A stretch of DNA of 64,000 nucleotides from positions 4,898,001-4,962,000 of the forward strand of contig NZ_CP034279.1 of NCBI RefSeq assembly GCF_009739905.1, in the 5' to 3' direction. The DNA is from Streptomyces ficellus. Lineage in GTDB: Bacteria; Actinomycetota; Actinomycetes; Streptomycetales; Streptomycetaceae. Each line of letters begins with the position of its first letter. Positions within the stretch are counted from its first letter, which is position 1. Position numbers and translations under genes: made by a program. The notes below the pieces were generated by a model. The model was not told the DNA's origin. It worked only from the letters and a program-made list of their open reading frames with translations, and made no database searches. Positions 59,953 through 64,000 of this stretch are shown here, piece after piece.

Positions 59953-62097
59953 GTGATTTCGACCGCCATTCGCCTGGCACGCGTGGGCAGTGCGTCCGAG
60001 CTGGCCGCGGCAGTCCTCATGGGACTGGGTTATCCGTGCGTCATGCTCGCCGCCCTCCTCCCGAACCTCTGGTTCTTCGCGGCCGCCGGTGCCGTGACCT
60101 ATGTCGCCGACTGGTATCTGCACCAGAAGGACAGTTACCTGATCAACCGGCTGAGCAAGGTCCGGGCCGGTCTGCCGATCCGCTTCCTGCTGCGCCAGCT
60201 GCTGCTGATCCTGCTGCTCGCCCGCGAAGGCCTCGCCGAGCAGCCCGTGTTCTTCGCGGCGGTCGCCTGCTTCCTGCTCTTCTACGGCCTCCAGGCACCG
60301 CAGGGCGCCCTCGCGACCCTCATCCGGCTGCGCCGCACCATGCCGGTCGTCACGCGCAACGTCGACCTCAACGCCGTACGCATCCCCGACGCCCCGCCGC
60401 AGGCGCTGCTGAGCCGCTCCGCCGAGAAGATGCTGCACCTCGACCTCCCCGCCATGGCGGGCGTGATCGCCGCGGCCGCCACCGGCGTCGACGCCATCGG
60501 CTACGCGGGCGTCGGGGCGACCCTCGCCCTGGGCCTGCTCTACACCGCGGCCCTCGTGCCGTACCTGCGCCGCAAGCGCCGCGCGCCGGCCACCGGCGCC
60601 GCGCTCAAGGCCGTCGCCACCTGGCTGCGCGAGTACCAGCCGACCGTCGCGCTGTACTTCTCCGGCTCCGACGACTCCGCGTACCAGGTCAACATGTGGC
60701 TGGAGACGATGGAGCAGGTCGACGGACGGCCGCTGATCATCATGCGCGAGCGGAACCTGGTCAGGAAGCTCAACCCGACCTCCGTGCCGATCCTGTGCGT
60801 CCCCGGCGGCCAGCACCTGATGGCGATGGACCTGTCGTCGATCCGCGTCACGCTCTACCCGGCCAACGTCGGCAAGAACATCCACATGCTGCGCGTCCCG
60901 ACCATGAAGCACGTCTTCATCGGGCACGGCGACAGCGACAAGCTCGCCAGCGTCAACCCGTTCTCCAAGGTGTACGACGAGGTGTGGACCGCGGGCCAGG
61001 CCGGCCGCGACCGGTACGCCCTCGCCGACGTCGGCGTCCGCGACGACGACATCGTCGAGGTGGGCCGCCCGCAGCTCGCCCCGATCCGCACCTGGACGGG
61101 CACGCCCCAGAACGCGATCCCCACCGTCCTGTACGCCCCCACCTGGGAGGGCTGGGACAACAACCCCGGCAACACCTCCCTGCTGCTGGCCGGCGAGAAC
61201 ATCGTGAAGCGGCTGCTGAACGCCCCACGGCCGGTCCGGGTCATCTACAAGCCGCACCCCTTCACCGGGCTCGTCAACAAGAAGGCCAAGGCCGTCGACG
61301 AGCGCCTCCAGAAGATGGTCGCCGCCGCCAACGCCGAGCGCGCGGCCGACCCGCGCTGGGCGAAGGAGATCGCCGCCGCCCAGTCCTCCCAGGCCGCGGC
61401 CCGCGCCGAACTGACCCGTGTCGAGGCCCGCATCGCGCAGCTCGCCGCCCCCGGCCGCAAGGGCGGCGACGAGGCCGAGGAGTCCCGCGTCTCGCTCGCC
61501 GACCCCCAGCGGCTGGCCGACCTCAAGCGGCTGCGGGCCGAGTGGAACGACGCGTACTGGCGCTCGTTCGGCTGGTGGGAGCACAAGGTCGTCACCGGCG
61601 CCGAGCCGAAGCTGTACGACTGCTTCAACGAGGCCGACGGCATGGTCTCCGACATCTCCAGCGTCGTGTCCGACTTCATCGCGAGCGGCAAGCCGTACGC
61701 CGTCACCGACTCCGCCGAGCTCGGCACCGACGAGTTCAAGCGCCAGAACACCGCCGTACGGGCCGCGGTGATCCTCTCCAACGGCGCCGAGGAGCTGGAC
61801 GAACTGCTGGCGGCCGTGGCCGACCCGGCCGCCGACCTCCTCGCCGGGGAGCGCAAGCAGCTCAAGCGGTACCTGCTGGGCCCCGACGAGCCCACGTCCA
61901 TGGAGCAGTTCAACACCGCGGTACGCGCGCTGGCCGCCAAGGCGGAGGCCCGCAACAACGGCGTGGCGCAGCGGCTGGCCGGCCAGCGGATCGGCGAGCT
62001 GGACCAGGAGGCCGACGGCGCGGGCGCCGAGCCGGCCGGCGCCGCGCTCGACACGGTGGCGGAGAAGGGCGCGCAGGAGGCGACGGTGGCCACCTGA
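59953..62097 (+). CDS. Membrane-anchored TagF/TarL-type polyol-phosphate transferase
   Basis: Predicted polymerase transferring ribitol- or glycerol-phosphate from the CDP donor, 714 residues, GTG 59953 with GGAGCAGG ahead. Residues about 10-205 are a membrane domain with four to five helices. The catalytic region (about 225-650) has His325 in FIGHGDSDK, APTWEG (about 396-401) and His435 in YKPHPF, plus DISSVVSDF for the donor site. Most TagF proteins are peripheral, so the multi-pass N-terminus is unusual and should anchor the enzyme at the membrane. It is the third gene of the cluster, 179 bp after the CDP-ribitol synthase; ribitol is inferred from that neighbour. Confidence 0.85.
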   Translation: MISTAIRLARVGSASELAAAVLMGLGYPCVMLAALLPNLWFFAAAGAVTYVADWYLHQKDSYLINRLSKVRAGLPIRFLLRQLLLILLLAREGLAEQPVFFAAVACFLLFYGLQAPQGALATLIRLRRTMPVVTRNVDLNAVRIPDAPPQALLSRSAEKMLHLDLPAMAGVIAAAATGVDAIGYAGVGATLALGLLYTAALVPYLRRKRRAPATGAALKAVATWLREYQPTVALYFSGSDDSAYQVNMWLETMEQVDGRPLIIMRERNLVRKLNPTSVPILCVPGGQHLMAMDLSSIRVTLYPANVGKNIHMLRVPTMKHVFIGHGDSDKLASVNPFSKVYDEVWTAGQAGRDRYALADVGVRDDDIVEVGRPQLAPIRTWTGTPQNAIPTVLYAPTWEGWDNNPGNTSLLLAGENIVKRLLNAPRPVRVIYKPHPFTGLVNKKAKAVDERLQKMVAAANAERAADPRWAKEIAAAQSSQAAARAELTRVEARIAQLAAPGRKGGDEAEESRVSLADPQRLADLKRLRAEWNDAYWRSFGWWEHKVVTGAEPKLYDCFNEADGMVSDISSVVSDFIASGKPYAVTDSAELGTDEFKRQNTAVRAAVILSNGAEELDELLAAVADPAADLLAGERKQLKRYLLGPDEPTSMEQFNTAVRALAAKAEARNNGVAQRLAGQRIGELDQEADGAGAEPAGAALDTVAEKGAQEATVAT

Positions 62098-62133
62098 GCC
62101 CCGGCACCCCCGCGTAAAGCGCGCACGTACACC

Positions 62134-62179
62134 CGACGGCCCGTAAGTCCCTCGTCCGAGGAGCACTTACGGGCCGTCG
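62134..62179 (+). terminator. Terminator after the TagF-like gene
   Basis: A perfect 15-bp stem (62134-62148 with 62165-62179) plus an inner CCTCG/CGAGG stem lies 37 bp after the stop. Confidence 0.85.
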
Positions 62180-62217
62180 TGCGTGCCGTCACTCCCCGCG
62201 ACGACCCCCCGGGCACC

Positions 62218-63405
62218 ATGACGGACGTGAACGAGAACACTCCCGATGTCAGCGTGATCATCGGAGCCTATGAAGCGATGCCGTACCTGGTGAAGTGCCT
62301 GGAGTCGGTGGAGTCGCAGACGCTCGGCGCCGACCGGATCGAGATCGTCGCCGTCGACGACGGCTCGACCGACGGCACGGGGGAGTACCTGGAGGAGTTC
62401 GCCACCCGCTCCAAGGTCGCCACCCGCGTCGTGCGACAGTCCAACTCCGGCGGCCCCAGCCGCCCGCGCAACACCGGACTCGCCCTCGCCCGCGGCCGGT
62501 TCGTCTTCTTCCTGGACGCCGACGACTACTTCGGCGACGAGGCGCTGGAACGCCTCGTCGCGATGGCCGACCGGGCCGGCACGGACGTGGTGCTCGGCAA
62601 GACCGTCGGCGTCAACCGCAACGCCGCCAAATCGATGTGGAACGAGACCGTCGAACGCGCCGACATCTACCGCTCCAACGTCAAGTACACGCTCAGCGCC
62701 CAGAAACTCTTCCGCCGCGACCTGCTCGTCCGGCACGGCATGCGCTTCGACGAGTCGCTGCGCACCGGCGAGGACGCGCTGTTCACCCTGGAGGCGTACC
62801 TGCGCGGCAACGGGGTGTCGGTGGTCTCCGACCCCACCTGCTACTACCTGGTGGGCCGCGAGGACGGCAAACACCTGACGAAGACCGGCGGTTACGTCCC
62901 CCGCTTCGACTCGGCCAGGGCCCTGATGCGGCTGATCGCCGCGCACGTACCGGCGGGCGAGCGCCGCGACCTGCTGATGATGCGCCCCTTCGCGGTCACC
63001 CTGCTGCCGCAGTTCGGGCCCGTCGTGCTCCGCCAGCCCCGCGACGTCCTGCTCGCCAAGATGAAGCTCGCCGCGCCGCTGATGGCCGCCCACTGGACCC
63101 CCGGCCTGGCCCGCCGCCTGAAGACCGACGAACGGCTGCGGCTGACCTGCGTGGCGATGGACCTGCCCGACCCCCTCGTCGACGTGGTTGCCTTCCTGCA
63201 CGAGGGGAAGCAGCCGGAGCGGGTACGCCGGCGGGGTCGCGAGTACCTGGCGTACCCGCACTTCCGCGACCCGGCGCTCGGCATCCCGGACTCGGCGTAC
63301 GAAGTGCGCGGCGCGCCCGGCCCCTTGACCGTCGCACGGCGCCGCGCCCGGCGGCTGGCGGACCGGACGCTGCGGCACCTGCGGAGGGTGCGGGCGGGGG
63401 CCTGA
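62218..63405 (+). CDS. Family 2 glycosyltransferase
   Basis: A 395-residue cytosolic inverting glycosyltransferase, paralogous to the 41707 gene. ATG 62218 (MTDVNENTPDVSVIIGAYEAMPYL) is chosen; an upstream GTG (62179) lies within the terminator stem. GT-A motifs are VDDGSTDGTG (about 43-52) and FLDADDYFG (about 96-104). KLFRRDLLVRHGMRFDESL and YPHFRDPALGIPDSAYEV match its paralogue. Unlike that protein it stops soon after the second motif and lacks the large C-terminal domain. It follows a terminator and precedes proB by 69 bp; a second sugar-transfer step in the ribitol polymer is inferred. Confidence 0.82.
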   Translation: MTDVNENTPDVSVIIGAYEAMPYLVKCLESVESQTLGADRIEIVAVDDGSTDGTGEYLEEFATRSKVATRVVRQSNSGGPSRPRNTGLALARGRFVFFLDADDYFGDEALERLVAMADRAGTDVVLGKTVGVNRNAAKSMWNETVERADIYRSNVKYTLSAQKLFRRDLLVRHGMRFDESLRTGEDALFTLEAYLRGNGVSVVSDPTCYYLVGREDGKHLTKTGGYVPRFDSARALMRLIAAHVPAGERRDLLMMRPFAVTLLPQFGPVVLRQPRDVLLAKMKLAAPLMAAHWTPGLARRLKTDERLRLTCVAMDLPDPLVDVVAFLHEGKQPERVRRRGREYLAYPHFRDPALGIPDSAYEVRGAPGPLTVARRRARRLADRTLRHLRRVRAGA

Positions 63406-63437
63406 GTCCGGACCGGCGTCCAGCGGCTGGAACCCGC

Positions 63438-63455
63438 GCGCGCCGAACGGCGCGC
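63438..63455 (+). other. Short hairpin before proB
   Basis: GCGCGCC (63438-63444) pairs with GGCGCGC (63449-63455) over a GAAC loop, 33 bp after the glycosyltransferase stop. It may act as a weak terminator. Confidence 0.5.
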
Positions 63456-63461
63456 CTGGCA

Positions 63462-63467
63462 TAGATT
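63462..63467 (+). promoter_or_regulatory. -10 element, probable leaderless start of proB
   Basis: TAGATT lies seven bases before the GTG at 63475. No ribosome binding site is present between them, so the message should begin at the start codon. Confidence 0.5.
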
Positions 63468-63474
63468 TTCCCCT

Positions 63475-64000
63475 GTGACAGTGGCAAGGCAGTACGTGAC
63501 GGAAGCGCGCAGGATCGTCGTCAAGGTCGGTTCCTCCTCCCTGACCACCGCGTCCGGCGGCATCGACGCCGACCGGGTCGACGCACTCGTCGACGTACTC
63601 GCCAAGGTCCGCAGCGGAGGCGAGAAGGAGGTCCTCCTGGTCTCCTCCGGGGCCATCGCCGCCGGGCTCGCGCCGCTCGGCCTCGCCCGCCGCCCCAAGG
63701 ACCTGGCCCGCCAGCAGGCCGCCGCCAGCGTCGGCCAGGGCCTCCTCGTCGCCCGCTACACCGCCTCCTTCGCCCGCTACGGCGTACGCGTCGGCCAGGT
63801 CCTGCTCACCGCCGACGACACCAGCCGCCGCGCCCACTACCGCAACGCCTACCGGACGCTCGACCAGCTGCTCGCGATGGGCGCCCTGCCCGTCATCAAC
63901 GAGAACGACACGGTGGCCACGGACGAGATCCGGTTCGGCGACAACGACCGGCTGGCCGCGCTCGTCGCCCACCTCGTCCGCGCCGACCTGCTCGTCCTGC
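63475..64000 (+). CDS. proB: Glutamate 5-kinase, 3' end cut off
   Basis: First enzyme of proline synthesis, phosphorylating glutamate. Only 175 codons are visible before the right window edge. The N-terminus VKVGSSSLTTASGG is the phosphate-binding loop; VSSGAIAAGLAPLGL, INENDTV and the amino acid kinase signature FGDNDRLAALVA follow. The start is GTG 63475 (VTVARQYVTEARRIVV); GTG 63481 is possible. A -10 hexamer seven bases before the first GTG fits a leaderless mRNA. Conservation of the obg-proB order in actinobacteria supports the call; the glycopolymer cluster lies between them here. Confidence 0.95.
   Translation, partial: MTVARQYVTEARRIVVKVGSSSLTTASGGIDADRVDALVDVLAKVRSGGEKEVLLVSSGAIAAGLAPLGLARRPKDLARQQAAASVGQGLLVARYTASFARYGVRVGQVLLTADDTSRRAHYRNAYRTLDQLLAMGALPVINENDTVATDEIRFGDNDRLAALVAHLVRADLLVL

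Overview
The window is high-GC chromosomal DNA from a Streptomyces or a very close relative (family Streptomycetaceae). Four things point there: the very high G+C at third codon positions, the gene order tig-clpP1-clpP2-clpX ... valS-folC-ndk-mreBCD-mrdA-rodA ... rne-rplU-rpmA-obg-proB, actinomycete signals such as a ClgR-type operator before clpP1, and several start codons that follow a -10 hexamer with no ribosome binding site. No phage, insertion sequence, integrase or CRISPR array is visible.

Left part (1-12 kb): three related amino acid permeases with bioY between two of them, an M. tuberculosis-type rpiB, a Nei-type DNA glycosylase, an Eis-type acetyltransferase, a membrane-anchored SpoIIE-type phosphatase, an HD hydrolase, an acyltransferase-3 membrane protein, a 64-residue membrane protein and a cupin, then tRNA-Gly(TCC) and tRNA-Pro(TGG). 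Middle part (12-39 kb): the chaperone and protease genes tig, clpP1, clpP2 and clpX, then valS, folC, ndk, the mreB / mreCD-mrdA-rodA cell-elongation and spore-wall cluster, a CYTH-CHAD protein, the two radical-SAM partners usually found beside RNase E/G, and a very large rne with repetitive basic flanks.

Right part (39-64 kb): two blocks of cell-wall glycopolymer genes sit between housekeeping genes. Between rne and rplU lie two converging operons plus a separate acetyltransferase. Together they encode all five steps expected for UDP-GlcNAc to UDP-2,3-diacetamido-mannuronic acid (dehydrogenase, oxidoreductase, PLP aminotransferase, N-acetyltransferase and 2-epimerase, matching Pseudomonas WbpA/B/E/D/I). 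A GalE-type epimerase and three glycosyltransferases accompany them. Between obg and proB lie a glycosyltransferase, a fused CDP-ribitol synthase (TarI plus a reductase), a membrane-anchored TagF-type polyol-phosphate polymerase and a second family-2 glycosyltransferase. The inferred picture is two wall polymers: a teichuronic-type polymer containing a diamino-uronic acid and a ribitol-phosphate-based teichoic-type polymer.

Other points of interest are a dispersed roughly 250-bp intergenic repeat present twice, whose hairpin keeps pairing through a compensatory base change; an uncharacterised protein built from aromatic WLYRW repeats; a basic motif found eight times on both sides of the RNase E/G core; and a likely CTG start codon. 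Genes at both window ends (a permease and proB) are cut off.
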